Source: an uncultured Flaviramulus sp.
GTDB lineage: Bacteria; Bacteroidota; Bacteroidia; Flavobacteriales; Flavobacteriaceae
Length of the DNA stretch: 62,918 nucleotides
Reading direction: 5' to 3'
Assembly (NCBI GenBank): GCA_947487155.1
Contig: CANKVS010000017.1
Span: forward strand, 1 to 62,918
Both the position numbers and the translations under genes were made by a program. The notes under the pieces were generated by a model. That model worked only from the letters and a program-made list of their open reading frames with translations, had not been told where the DNA came from and searched no databases. Below are positions 1 to 8,202 of this stretch, one piece after another. Numbering within the stretch: the first letter of the stretch is position 1; every line of letters begins with the position of its first letter.

Positions 1-162
1 TATTCGGGGTTTTGTTTTATCTAAAATACAAATTAAATAACTGAAAGTCAATAGGTTGAACTACTCCTGAAAGTGCCAAAATAGTTTTCATCTTAACAAT
101 AATAATCATTCTGATTGATTATGGTTTTCTGATAAAGTCAAACTATTTAAAATTGCCGTACC

Positions 163-196
163 AAAAAATCCCAACAAAAAACTGTTAGGATTTTAA
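163..196 (-). terminator. Probable rho-independent terminator of secA
   Basis: The 12-base arms at 165-176 and 183-194 pair around a 6-base loop. The only non-Watson-Crick position is a G-U pair when read on the minus strand (it would be a C-A mismatch on plus), which favours the minus-strand RNA. A T-run follows the stem on minus. It lies about 115 bases past the secA stop codon. Confidence 0.55.
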
Positions 197-204
197 TATC
201 ATCT

Positions 205-245
205 GTCATTGCCAAGCTAACTTTTTGTTAGCTGTGGCAATCTGT
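205..245. repeat. REP-like hairpin repeat, copy 1
   Basis: A strong imperfect hairpin runs from 208 to 241: an outer stem ATTGCCA/TGGCAAT and an inner stem GCTAAC/GTTAGC around a T5 loop. It begins TCATTGC and ends GTGGCAATCTG, exactly like the element at 4385-4415, so the two look like members of one dispersed intergenic repeat family. Such elements are common between genes in Flavobacteriaceae. Confidence 0.6.
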
Positions 246-309
246 TTATTGAAGGTTCTAGGTTTTAATTTAAAAGATTACCACGTCGTACCTCCTCGTA
301 ATGATGTAT

Positions 310-3300
310 TTAATCTTCAACCAAAACCCATTCGCCTTTAGCAATTAAAGGTTCTGCTTGTTTATATTTTACGGTTTTGTTTTCGCCATTCATAACATGC
401 TTAATGGTAACACGATCGTTACGTCCAATTTTTGGTCGGTCGCGTACAATAGTTTCCACAACTTCTGGTTGACGTTGTGTATTTCCTGCAGCTCTATTTT
501 GTGCAGAACGTTCATCTAAATTAGGAATTTCGTCTTTTTGGATATTTAATTTTTCCTGTTTACGTGTTCTAGCTTCCTGAATAGTGTTTTGTGTTTCTTG
601 TGGCAATTCGCCTTTAAATAAGAATGAAATTACATCTTTATTAACTTGGTCTATGGTGCTTTTAAATAACTCGAAAGCTTCAAATTTGTAAATTAATAAC
701 GGGTCTTTTTGTTCGTGTACTGCTAATTGTACCGATTGTTTTAACTCATCCATTTTACGCAAATGTGTTTTCCAAGCATCATCAATTATGGCCAATGTAA
801 TATTCTTTTCAAAATCAGTGATTAATTGCTTTCCACCAGATTCATAGGCTTTTTCAAGATCGGTAATAACATTTAAACTCTTAACGCCATCGGTAAATGG
901 TACTACAATACGTTTAAATTTATCGCGCTGTGTTTCGTATACATTTTTAATAACAGGAAATGCGATATCTGCATTTTTAGCCATTTTATCTTTATAATGT
1001 TCGAAAGCTGCTTTGTAAATTTTACCAGTAATTTCTTGAGTCGATAAGTTTCCAAATTCGGCTTCAGTAACAGGAGAGCTCATTGAGAAATAGCGAATCA
1101 ATTCAAATTCGAAATTCTTAAAATCGTTAGTTTCTTTATTCGTTTCAGCAATACCTTCCGATGTGTCAAAAATCATATTTGCTAAATCCACGCGGAGGCG
1201 TTCACCAAATAATGCATGATGACGACGTTTGTATACCACCTCACGTTGTGCATTCATAACATCATCATATTCTAATAAACGCTTTCTAACACCAAAGTTA
1301 TTTTCTTCAACTTTTTTCTGCGCACGCTCAATGGATTTTGAAATCATAGAATGCTGAATCACTTCACCTTCTTTTAATCCCATTTTATCCATCATTTTCG
1401 CGATACGCTCACTACCAAATAAACGCATTAGATTATCGTCTAGCGACACATAAAATTGAGAACTACCAACATCTCCTTGACGACCAGCACGACCACGTAA
1501 CTGCCTGTCAACACGACGTGAATCATGACGCTCGGTACCTACAATGGCTAACCCCCCAGCTGCTTTAACTTCTTCTGATAATTTAATATCGGTACCACGA
1601 CCAGCCATATTAGTAGCGATAGTTACTTGCCCTGTTTTACCTGCTTGATCAACTATTTCAGCCTCTTTTTTATGCTGTTTTGCATTTAATACGTTGTGCG
1701 ATATTTTACGAATACTAAGCATTTTACCAAGTAACTCACTAATTTCTACAGATGTTGTTCCAATTAAAACAGGTCGACCTGCTTTTGATAATTGTGTTAC
1801 TTCATCAATAACCGCATTGTATTTTTCGCGCTTTGTTTTATAAACTAAATCTTCTCTATCATCACGTGCAATTGGTCTGTTAGTTGGAATTTCAACAACA
1901 TCCAATTTATAGATTTCCCATAATTCGCCAGCTTCAGTCACCGCAGTACCTGTCATACCAGATAGTTTACGATACATTCTAAAGAAATTTTGAAGTGTTA
2001 CGGTGGCAAAGGTTTGGGTCGCATCTTCAATTTTTACATTTTCTTTGGCTTCAATGGCTTGGTGTAAACCATCGCTATAACGACGCCCATCCATAATACG
2101 ACCAGTTTGCTCATCAACAATCATTACTTTGTTATCCATCACCACATATTGGGTGTCTTTTTCAAATAAAGCATAAGCTTTTAAAAGTTGATTCAAAGTG
2201 TGAATACGTTCTGATTTTACGCCAAATTCTTTAAAAAGCTCTTCTTTAAGATTAGCTTCTTCTTCAGTAGGAAGACCTTGTTTTTCAATTTTTGCAATTT
2301 CCAATCCAATTTCTGGCATGACAAAGAAATCTGGATTGTCTTTCCCCGATAAGTACTCAATACCTTTATCGGTTAATTCAATTTGATTGTTTTTTTCTTC
2401 AATAACATAGTACAACTCCGCATCAATTTTTGGCATTTCACGATTGTTGTCTTGCATGTAAAAGTTTTCCGTTTTTTGAAGTAGCATTTTAACACCTTCT
2501 TCACTTAAAAACTTGATAAGTGCTTTGTTTTTTGGGATACCACGATATACACGAAGCAATTGAAAACCACCTTCTTTGGTGTCTCCTTCCTTAATTAATT
2601 TTTTAGCTTCAGCTAAAACACCTGTTAAATATTTGCGTTGCACATTAACAATATCATCAACTTTTGGTTTCAATTCGTTAAACTCATGACGATCTCCTTT
2701 AGGAATTGGACCAGAAATAATTAACGGTGTACGCGCATCATCAACTAAAACAGAATCTACCTCATCTACAATAGCGTAGTGATGTGGACGCTGAACCAAA
2801 TCGTCTGGTGAATGTGCCATATTATCGCGCAAATAATCGAAACCAAATTCGTTATTTGTGCCGTAAGTAATATCAGCATTATAGGCTTTTTTACGAGCAT
2901 CGGAGTTTGGCTGATGGTAATCTATACAATCAACACTCATGCCGTGAAACTCAAAAATTGGCGCCATCCACGCGCTATCACGTTTTGCTAAATAATCGTT
3001 TACCGTAACTAAATGCACGCCTTTTTCGGCTAATGCATTTAAGTAAACGGGCAGTGTAGCTACCAATGTTTTACCCTCACCTGTTTGCATTTCGGCAATT
3101 TTACCTTGGTGCATGGCAACACCACCTATTAGCTGAACATCGTAATGTATCATGTCCCATGTAATAGGTTTTCCGGCAGCGTCCCAAGAATTTGACCAAG
3201 AGGCATTATCTCCATCAAGTGTAATGTAATCTTTAGTTCCAGATAATTCTCTATCGAAGGTATTGGCAGTAACCGTTATAGAGGTGTTGTTTACAAAACG

Positions 3301-3663
3301 TTTAGCTGTTTCTTTTACCACGGCAAAAGCCTCTGGTAAAATGTCGTTTAAAACATCTTCGGTAACAGTATAAGCATCATCTTTTAGTTTATCAATGTCT
3401 TGATAAATATCTTCTCGTCTATCAATGTCTTCAGTGTTTTCGGCTTCTTCAAGAAGGTTTGAAATTTGCTCGTTAATAGCTTTAGTTGCATCGGCAATTT
3501 TAGCTTTAAATTCAACAGTTTTTCCTCTTAATTCATCGTGTGAAAGTGCTTCAATAGCCGATTCAAATGTTTTTATTTTATCTACAATAGGTGTGATGGT
3601 TTTTACATCTTGTTTCGATTTGTCTCCTACAAATACTTTAAGTACAGAATTTAAAAAACTCAT
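310..3663 (-). CDS. secA: Protein translocase ATPase SecA
   Basis: SecA is the ATPase motor that drives unfolded preproteins through SecYEG at the inner membrane. The 1117-residue length is typical of Bacteroidota SecA, longer than the roughly 900 residues of E. coli because of insertions in the preprotein and linker regions. Visible marks are Walker A GEGKT at residues 195-199, the Walker B region VDEVDSVLVDD near 300, and the helicase-like motifs TNMAGRGTDIKL and QLRGRAGRQGD in the second nucleotide-binding half. The C-terminus ends without the Cys-rich zinc SEC-C motif. The ATG at 3663 starts the conserved MSFLNSVLKVFVG. It is transcribed alone leftwards, with a terminator-like hairpin downstream. 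Confidence 0.97.
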   Translation of the reverse strand: MSFLNSVLKVFVGDKSKQDVKTITPIVDKIKTFESAIEALSHDELRGKTVEFKAKIADATKAINEQISNLLEEAENTEDIDRREDIYQDIDKLKDDAYTVTEDVLNDILPEAFAVVKETAKRFVNNTSITVTANTFDRELSGTKDYITLDGDNASWSNSWDAAGKPITWDMIHYDVQLIGGVAMHQGKIAEMQTGEGKTLVATLPVYLNALAEKGVHLVTVNDYLAKRDSAWMAPIFEFHGMSVDCIDYHQPNSDARKKAYNADITYGTNNEFGFDYLRDNMAHSPDDLVQRPHHYAIVDEVDSVLVDDARTPLIISGPIPKGDRHEFNELKPKVDDIVNVQRKYLTGVLAEAKKLIKEGDTKEGGFQLLRVYRGIPKNKALIKFLSEEGVKMLLQKTENFYMQDNNREMPKIDAELYYVIEEKNNQIELTDKGIEYLSGKDNPDFFVMPEIGLEIAKIEKQGLPTEEEANLKEELFKEFGVKSERIHTLNQLLKAYALFEKDTQYVVMDNKVMIVDEQTGRIMDGRRYSDGLHQAIEAKENVKIEDATQTFATVTLQNFFRMYRKLSGMTGTAVTEAGELWEIYKLDVVEIPTNRPIARDDREDLVYKTKREKYNAVIDEVTQLSKAGRPVLIGTTSVEISELLGKMLSIRKISHNVLNAKQHKKEAEIVDQAGKTGQVTIATNMAGRGTDIKLSEEVKAAGGLAIVGTERHDSRRVDRQLRGRAGRQGDVGSSQFYVSLDDNLMRLFGSERIAKMMDKMGLKEGEVIQHSMISKSIERAQKKVEENNFGVRKRLLEYDDVMNAQREVVYKRRHHALFGERLRVDLANMIFDTSEGIAETNKETNDFKNFEFELIRYFSMSSPVTEAEFGNLSTQEITGKIYKAAFEHYKDKMAKNADIAFPVIKNVYETQRDKFKRIVVPFTDGVKSLNVITDLEKAYESGGKQLITDFEKNITLAIIDDAWKTHLRKMDELKQSVQLAVHEQKDPLLIYKFEAFELFKSTIDQVNKDVISFLFKGELPQETQNTIQEARTRKQEKLNIQKDEIPNLDERSAQNRAAGNTQRQPEVVETIVRDRPKIGRNDRVTIKHVMNGENKTVKYKQAEPLIAKGEWVLVED

Positions 3664-3792
3664 GTGTATATTTTTATTTTATCTAGGGTTTCCTAGTTGT
3701 TTTTATTTATTTTTAAAAGGTTTCCGTTTTCACAAGAATGACAATTCTAATAGATACCTCAAAGCAAAACTTTTCGGAATTTTTGTCGACTC

Positions 3793-3800
3793 CAAAGATA
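3793..3800 (-). promoter_or_regulatory. Possible -7 element for secA
   Basis: On the minus strand the octamer TATCTTTG matches the Bacteroidota -7 consensus TAnnTTTG. It would place transcription start near 3786 and give a leader of about 120 bases before secA. No clear TTG -33 box is seen 17-23 bases upstream, so the call rests on one element. Confidence 0.3.
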
Positions 3801-3835
3801 CATTTTGTTGTGGTGTTTTATAAAGATTAGGGCAA

Positions 3836-3862
3836 AAAAAAAGCCTCAATTCGAGACTTTTT
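3836..3862 (-). terminator. Terminator of the DUF2795-type gene
   Basis: The arms AGTCTC and GAGGCT (minus strand, 3858-3853 and 3847-3842) pair with one G-U around a 5-base loop and are followed on minus by a run of T. The hairpin begins about 25 bases past the stop codon at 3885 and separates this small gene from secA. Confidence 0.65.
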
Positions 3863-3884
3863 AACTATTCTTTATGCTTTTTTA

Positions 3885-4106
3885 TTAATATTCATCCTCA
3901 TTCCAGAGGTAATCTTCGTCTGTTGGATAATCTGACCAAATTTCTTCAATTGAATCGTATGAATCGCCTTCATCTTCAATTGACTGTAAATTCTCTACAA
4001 CTTCTAACGGTGCGCCAGTTCTAATAGCGTAATCTATCAATTCGTCTTTGGTTGCTGGCCAAGGTGCATCACTTAAATACGATGCTAATTCTAAAGTCCA
4101 ATACAT
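3885..4106 (-). CDS. Small acidic DUF2795-type protein
   Basis: This 73-residue, very acidic protein (C-terminal half rich in Asp and Glu) resembles the short DUF2795 proteins conserved beside housekeeping genes in Bacteroidota. The N-terminal part, YLSDAPWPATKDELIDYAIRTGAP, reads like the small helical DUF2795 fold; the rest, EIWSDYPTDEDYLWNEDEY, is a Bacteroidota-type tail. Its function is unknown. It has no signal peptide or membrane segment, so it should be cytoplasmic. It has its own terminator, so it is probably monocistronic. The ATG at 4106 is the only sensible start. Confidence 0.8.
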   Translation of the reverse strand: MYWTLELASYLSDAPWPATKDELIDYAIRTGAPLEVVENLQSIEDEGDSYDSIEEIWSDYPTDEDYLWNEDEY

Positions 4107-4293
4107 TTTTTATGCGTTTAAATTTTTGCAAAAATAAATTTTTAGTTTAAACAGACAAGAAAAAAATGAATTATTTAATCATTAATTTTAAGAACGTATT
4201 CTTTTGTACTCTAAACACTTGCAAATTTATTCTTGCGGTGTTAATAATATTAGCAAAATTAATTGGTTTTTTTGGCGTTCCCTTCGCTTAATA

Positions 4294-4319
4294 CCTACAA
4301 GGTAAAAAAACCTTGCAGG
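4294..4319. repeat. Intergenic hairpin, 10-base arms
   Basis: The arms CCTACAAGGT and ACCTTGCAGG are complementary except for one position, which becomes a G-U pair in the minus-strand RNA; the loop is A6. The element looks like a dispersed flavobacterial repeat and could also act as a terminator for the leftward adenosyltransferase transcript, about 250 bases past its stop codon. Confidence 0.5.
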
Positions 4320-4347
4320 AAATGCTTTGGTCTGGCTTGTAGCTTGT

Positions 4348-4370
4348 CTTGAGCGTAGCCGAAAGGCTAT
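4348..4370. repeat. Short dispersed element with GAAA-loop hairpin
   Basis: The run CTTGAGCGTAGCCGAAAGG (4348-4366) matches a kind of element I recognise as common between flavobacterial genes. Its end folds as TAGCC-GAAA-GGCTA, a 5-bp stem with a GNRA-type tetraloop on the plus strand. Confidence 0.5.
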
Positions 4371-4384
4371 ATCTTTTTAAAACA

Positions 4385-4415
4385 TCATTGCGAGGACGAA
4401 GGACGTGGCAATCTG
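4385..4415. repeat. REP-like hairpin repeat, copy 2
   Basis: It begins TCATTGC and ends GTGGCAATCTG, sharing both ends with the element at 205-245, and its ATTGC and GCAAT ends pair. The middle (GAGGACGAAGGAC) differs from copy 1. This is a second member of the same dispersed family. Confidence 0.6.
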
Positions 4416-4566
4416 CCAAATTCAAGTTCTCAAGCAATTTTTTATTTCATTCAAGTTTTAAAAAGGATGCCGCTGCAATCCCTAACACAGGCTAGTCCGC
4501 AGTTTTCAGTCAACAGTAATTTGTTTTGTGCTAACTTCAAACTTCGGTCTTCCGTTTTCAAGCTCA

Positions 4567-5139
4567 TCACTTTTTTTCAGGAATCCACTTAATTTCATTT
4601 GCTTGTAAGTCGTAAGTCAACTTTCGTGCCAACACAAAAAGGTAGTCAGAAAGACGGTTTAAGTACATTAAAGCATTAGGGTTTATGGCTTCAATATCAT
4701 TTAGTGCAGTCACTAAACGTTCAGCTCTACGGCAAACACAACGCGCTATGTGACAGAATGACACGGTTTGATGCCCACCAGGTAACACAAAATGTGTCAT
4801 AGGTGGTAGTGCAGTATTCATGGTGTCCATTTCATGTTCTAAACGCTCAATGTCTTCCGAAGAAATTTTAGGAATATTTAAGCGCTTTTTCCCATTTTTT
4901 AAAACTGCTTTTTTGGGGTCGGTTGCTAAAATAGCACCAACAGTAAATAACCTATCTTGAATATGAATCAATATATCTTTATAATTTTGATGAATATCTT
5001 GATCACGAATTAAACCCAAATACGAGTTTAACTCATCAACAGTTCCATAACTATCAATGCGAATATGGTGTTTTGGTACCCGTGTACCACCAAATAATGC
5101 TGTAGTGCCTTTGTCTCCTGTTTTGGTGTAGATTTTCAT
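4567..5139 (-). CDS. Cob(I)alamin adenosyltransferase, PduO type
   Basis: This enzyme transfers the adenosyl group of ATP to cob(I)alamin (or cobyrinic acid diamide) to make coenzyme B12. The family signature is clear: the N-terminal TKTGDKGTTALFGG ATP loop, and RCVCRRAERLV with DYLFVLAR in the C-terminal helices. With the chosen start it is 190 residues, the normal length for a trimeric PduO-type enzyme. I prefer the ATG at 5139 (MKIYTKTG) over a TTG three codons earlier, because family members start here and the earlier codon lies in a tandem repeat. No other cobalamin gene is nearby, which suggests salvage rather than full synthesis. Confidence 0.93.
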   Translation of the reverse strand: MKIYTKTGDKGTTALFGGTRVPKHHIRIDSYGTVDELNSYLGLIRDQDIHQNYKDILIHIQDRLFTVGAILATDPKKAVLKNGKKRLNIPKISSEDIERLEHEMDTMNTALPPMTHFVLPGGHQTVSFCHIARCVCRRAERLVTALNDIEAINPNALMYLNRLSDYLFVLARKLTYDLQANEIKWIPEKK

Positions 5140-5146
5140 GCTACGC

Positions 5147-5179
5147 AAGTTAAAAGTTAAAAGTTAAAAGTTAAAAGTT
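5147..5179. repeat. 7-bp tandem repeat AGTTAAA, about 4 copies
   Basis: The unit AGTTAAA repeats at a strict 7-base period (G at 5149, 5156, 5163, 5170 and 5177). It sits only 8 bases upstream of the adenosyltransferase ATG, so it forms part of that gene's leader or promoter spacer. Copy-number change here would alter leader length. Confidence 0.8.
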
Positions 5180-5215
5180 TTTTGCCACGAATTCACGAAT
5201 ATTTTTGTTTTTGTT

Positions 5216-5235
5216 ATTCCTGCGTAGGCAGGAAT
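5216..5235. repeat. Perfect 8-bp palindromic intergenic element
   Basis: The arms ATTCCTGC and GCAGGAAT flank the loop GTAG. The sequence around it (TTCCTGCGTAGGCAGGAATCC) belongs to a kind of short element often seen between flavobacterial genes. It could form a cruciform or hairpin on either strand. Confidence 0.55.
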
Positions 5236-5370
5236 CCACAATTAAAGACACTATTTTATTGCCGAACAATTTCTTTTAATAAATTATTAGAATACAAGAA
5301 CATTTGAAAGACTTCAAGACAGATTACTGCCAATGCAGGAATGAGAGTTTAACAACTTAACAAAAAAGAA

Positions 5371-6144
5371 CTAAACTCTTACTAAGAAATGTTCTTTAAC
5401 TTGCTCTTTTCTAAAAAACACAAATCCCCAGAAAAAGGTGTCAATAGTTACGGTTACTTTTGGATGTTTTTTTATAGCTTCCCAAGCTTCTGTCATGCCT
5501 TTGCTCCAATAAATATCATCAAAAATAAAAACAGAATCGTTATGTGCGGTTTCGAGCGAAGTCTCAAAATAATCTAATGTTGCTTCTTTTTGGTGGTTAC
5601 CGTCAAAAAATATAAGGTCGTAGGTGTTTGGTTTTAGATTTTTTAAAGCATCAACAAAATTATCATTTATAACATTAATATTTTCTAATCGAGAAGCTTT
5701 AAAATTCTCTTTAGTAAATTCAGAAATATTTGGGCAACCTTCAATAGTTGTAATATTTGTTTTTGGGTTAGCTAAATGCATCGCATTAGTTGCAATGCCT
5801 AACGATGTGCCTAATTCTAAGATGGCTTCAAATTCAAAATAATTAACAATTCTATACAACAGTTTTGCCCTTTTATATGTTGAACCTGCATTTTTAGCCA
5901 TTGCAGAAATGCTGCGTTCTTTTTGTTTCATTACATGAGAACCAACACCTAAATCGGTAACAGTAATTTTAGTTTTGTTTTTTAAAAGATCTTTTTTATA
6001 GTTTAAAATGCTTGAATAAGCAGCATATTTGGTTTTATCATAAAAACACTTAGTAACCAAATTATAAACAAAAGGGGAGTGCACGCCATGTTGGTTGGTA
6101 GATTTTAAAAGGAGTTTTATGTATTGTTTTATTTGGTAAAACAT
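5371..6144 (-). CDS. Class I SAM-dependent O-methyltransferase-like protein
   Basis: This 257-residue protein has a Rossmann methyltransferase core. Motif I is visible as AILELGTSLGIATNAM around residues 97-112, the acidic motif II region as ITTIEGCP, and a post-core LIFFDGNHQKE near residue 177, as in the O-methyltransferase (CmoA/COMT-like) proteins of Bacteroidota. The first 90 residues are a basic helical extension. The substrate is not recognisable. No signal peptide is seen, so it should be cytoplasmic. It sits between the adenosyltransferase and the ABC-F gene, all leftward, but with gaps that argue against tight coupling. The ATG at 6144 is the natural start. Confidence 0.82.
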   Translation of the reverse strand: MFYQIKQYIKLLLKSTNQHGVHSPFVYNLVTKCFYDKTKYAAYSSILNYKKDLLKNKTKITVTDLGVGSHVMKQKERSISAMAKNAGSTYKRAKLLYRIVNYFEFEAILELGTSLGIATNAMHLANPKTNITTIEGCPNISEFTKENFKASRLENINVINDNFVDALKNLKPNTYDLIFFDGNHQKEATLDYFETSLETAHNDSVFIFDDIYWSKGMTEAWEAIKKHPKVTVTIDTFFWGFVFFRKEQVKEHFLVRV

Positions 6145-6235
6145 TTTTAATATTCAGTCGCAGTTTTTAGTTGTTTACTTTAAGATAATAACTCTTTGCT
6201 TTTTTTGTGCCTCTGATTTTTTGCGAGAAGAAAAA

Positions 6236-8098
6236 TCATTCTTCTAATTTAGCCGATAATTCAAACCAACGTTCTTCTTTTGCCTCTATAGTGTCTATAA
6301 TTTTTTGAAGTTCTTCTGATAGTTTAGTAATATCGTCTGGCGAAAGCTCTGGATTATTAAATTTGTTTTCTAATTCCTTTTTATCAAACGTTAATGATTT
6401 TAGTTTGCTTTCAATATTTTTAAGTTCTTTTTCTTCGTTATAAGATAATTTTGAAGTTTCATTTTGTTTCCAAGTTTTTTTCTCTTTTTTATCTTCAGAA
6501 GTATTAGAGGTTGCTGGTTGGCTGTCTTCGTAAATCCTATAATCAGTATAGTTTCCTGGGAAATCATCAATAATACCACCGCCTCTAAATACAAATAAAT
6601 GATCGACTACTTTATCCATAAAATAGCGGTCGTGAGATACTACAATAACGCAGCCAGGGTAATCTAATAAAAAACTTTCTAATACATTTAGTGTTACAAT
6701 ATCTAAATCGTTTGTAGGTTCATCTAGAATTAAAAAGTTTGGATTCTGAATTAAAACAGTACATAAATACAAGCGTTTACGTTCGCCACCGCTTAGTTTT
6801 TCAACAAAATCGTATTGTTTTTTTCTGCTGAATAAAAAACGTTCTAGTAGTTGTTGTGCCGAAATTTGTCGTCCTTTTTTTAATGGAATATAGTCACCAA
6901 ATTCCCTAACAACATCAATAACTTTTTGCTTGGGTTTAATGGTCATACCGTTTTGGGTATAATATCCAAATTTTACGGTGTCGCCTTTAATTACTTTTCC
7001 AGAATCTGGTATAGTAGTTTGTGTAAGGATGTTTAAGAATGTCGTTTTTCCAGTGCCGTTTTTTCCAATAATACCAGCACGTTCTCCTTTTTGAAACGTA
7101 TAATCAAACTTGTTAAGTATCGTTTTATCTTTAAATGATTTTGATACTTTGTGGAATTCTAAAATTTTGCTTCCTAGACGTTCCATGTTTAATTCTAATT
7201 GGATTTCATGGTCATTTCTGCGTTGGTGCGCACGATGTTTAATATCTGCAAAATCGTCTATTCTTGACTTTGACTTTGTAGTTCTCGCTTTGGGCTGTCT
7301 GCGCATCCAAGCAAGTTCCTTTTTAAAAAGTTGTTTAGCTTTTCCTGTTTCAACAGCTTCACGTTCAATTCGAGCATCGCGTTTTTCTAGGTAATAAGAA
7401 TAGTTGCCTTTGTAACTATATAGTTGACCTTCATCTAATTCTATAATTTCATTACACACACGTTCTAAAAAGTAGCGATCGTGTGTTACCATAAATAGAG
7501 TAATGTTTTCTTTCGCGAAAAAAGCTTCTAACCATTCAATCATTTCTAAATCTAAATGATTAGTGGGCTCATCAAGAATTAATAAATCTGGTTTGTTTAT
7601 CAAAGCATTGGCAAGTGATAACCGTTTTTTTTGTCCGCCAGAAAGCGTACTCACTTTTTGAGATAAATTATCAAGCTTTAATTTGAAAAGTATTTGTTTG
7701 TAAAGGGTTTCAAAATCCCAAGCATGATGCTGTTCCATGGCTTCAAAAGCGCTTTGGTAAGCTTCAGTGTCTTCAGGATTTAAAAGCGATTTTTCGTAAT
7801 TGGCTATGATTTTTAAAATCGGGTTGTCACTAGCAAAAATGGTTTCTTCAATAGTTAGGTTATCATCAAATTTAGGGTCTTGAGACAGAAAAGACACAGC
7901 AATTCCTTTTCTGTAAGTAATCAAGCCAGAATCAGCTTCATCATCACCAGAAATAATATTAAGGATTGATGTTTTTCCTGTGCCATTTTTAGCGACAAAC
8001 GCTATTTTCTGATCTTTATGCACACTAAAAGAAATGTCTTTGAAAAGTGTTAATTCCCCGTAAGACTTTGATATGTTTTCAACTGTTAAATAGTTCAA
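6236..8098 (-). CDS. ABC-F family ATPase (Uup/EttA-like)
   Basis: This soluble tandem-ABC ATPase without membrane segments belongs to the ABC-F group, which acts on ribosomes or in ribosome-associated roles. Two nucleotide-binding domains are visible: Walker A KNGTGKTS and signature LSGGQKKR in the first, KNGTGKTT and LSGGERKR in the second. Both have LILDEPTN-type Walker B motifs, and a linker lies between them. The C-terminus (from about residue 530) is a Lys/Glu-rich coiled coil as in Uup. I place the start at a TTG at 8098, giving MNYLTVENISKSYG, the usual family N-terminus; a TTG six codons upstream is open but adds non-family residues. The gene is divergent from the polysaccharide operon. 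Confidence 0.9.
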   Translation of the reverse strand: MNYLTVENISKSYGELTLFKDISFSVHKDQKIAFVAKNGTGKTSILNIISGDDEADSGLITYRKGIAVSFLSQDPKFDDNLTIEETIFASDNPILKIIANYEKSLLNPEDTEAYQSAFEAMEQHHAWDFETLYKQILFKLKLDNLSQKVSTLSGGQKKRLSLANALINKPDLLILDEPTNHLDLEMIEWLEAFFAKENITLFMVTHDRYFLERVCNEIIELDEGQLYSYKGNYSYYLEKRDARIEREAVETGKAKQLFKKELAWMRRQPKARTTKSKSRIDDFADIKHRAHQRRNDHEIQLELNMERLGSKILEFHKVSKSFKDKTILNKFDYTFQKGERAGIIGKNGTGKTTFLNILTQTTIPDSGKVIKGDTVKFGYYTQNGMTIKPKQKVIDVVREFGDYIPLKKGRQISAQQLLERFLFSRKKQYDFVEKLSGGERKRLYLCTVLIQNPNFLILDEPTNDLDIVTLNVLESFLLDYPGCVIVVSHDRYFMDKVVDHLFVFRGGGIIDDFPGNYTDYRIYEDSQPATSNTSEDKKEKKTWKQNETSKLSYNEEKELKNIESKLKSLTFDKKELENKFNNPELSPDDITKLSEELQKIIDTIEAKEERWFELSAKLEE

Positions 8099-8172
8099 AA
8101 GGATAGTTTTTTGCAAATAACGGATAAAAAACCAAAAATCCGATAAGAGTTTTATTATTCATGATGAAAAGC

Positions 8173-8180
8173 TATATTTG
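8173..8180 (+). promoter_or_regulatory. Possible -7 element of the polysaccharide operon
   Basis: The octamer TATATTTG matches the Bacteroidota -7 consensus TAnnTTTG. A start near 8187 would give a leader of about 15 bases before the ATG at 8203. That makes the upstream in-frame ATG at 8161 untranslated and agrees with the lipoprotein signal beginning at 8203. No good TTG -33 box is visible. Confidence 0.4.
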
Positions 8181-8202
8181 TGTTAAATCAATTTGCCTCA
8201 AT

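Larger units (their letters stand above)
1..309. other. Gap downstream of secA with two hairpins, no gene
   Basis: I see no credible coding region here. The gap holds a terminator-like hairpin at 163-196 that fits the leftward secA transcript, and a REP-like hairpin at 205-245, both listed separately. The remaining sequence is plain AT-rich DNA, and the left window edge cuts it. Confidence 0.6.
4107..4566. other. Repeat-rich gap, no gene
   Basis: No credible gene is present in these 460 bases. The gap is a nest of short elements of the kind dispersed between flavobacterial genes: a hairpin at 4294-4319, a tetraloop hairpin element at 4348-4370, a REP-like copy at 4385-4415, and the direct-repeat-like tracts CAGTTTTCAGTC and CTTCGGTCTTCCG near 4500-4560. 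It separates the DUF2795-type gene from the adenosyltransferase gene. Confidence 0.65.

Noticed and set aside
3425..3823. Plus-strand open frame of 132 codons over the secA start
   Set aside because: It lies opposite the secA coding region and has no family signature; it is a shadow of the real gene.
4166..4291. Plus-strand 41-codon frame in the gap after the DUF2795-type gene
   Set aside because: It is hydrophobic only because the DNA is AT-rich, overlaps the start of a repeat element and has no promoter or known relative.
8161..8202. ATG at 8161 as the wza start
   Set aside because: A -7-like box lies within this stretch and the lipoprotein signal starts at 8203, so the upstream codons are probably not translated.
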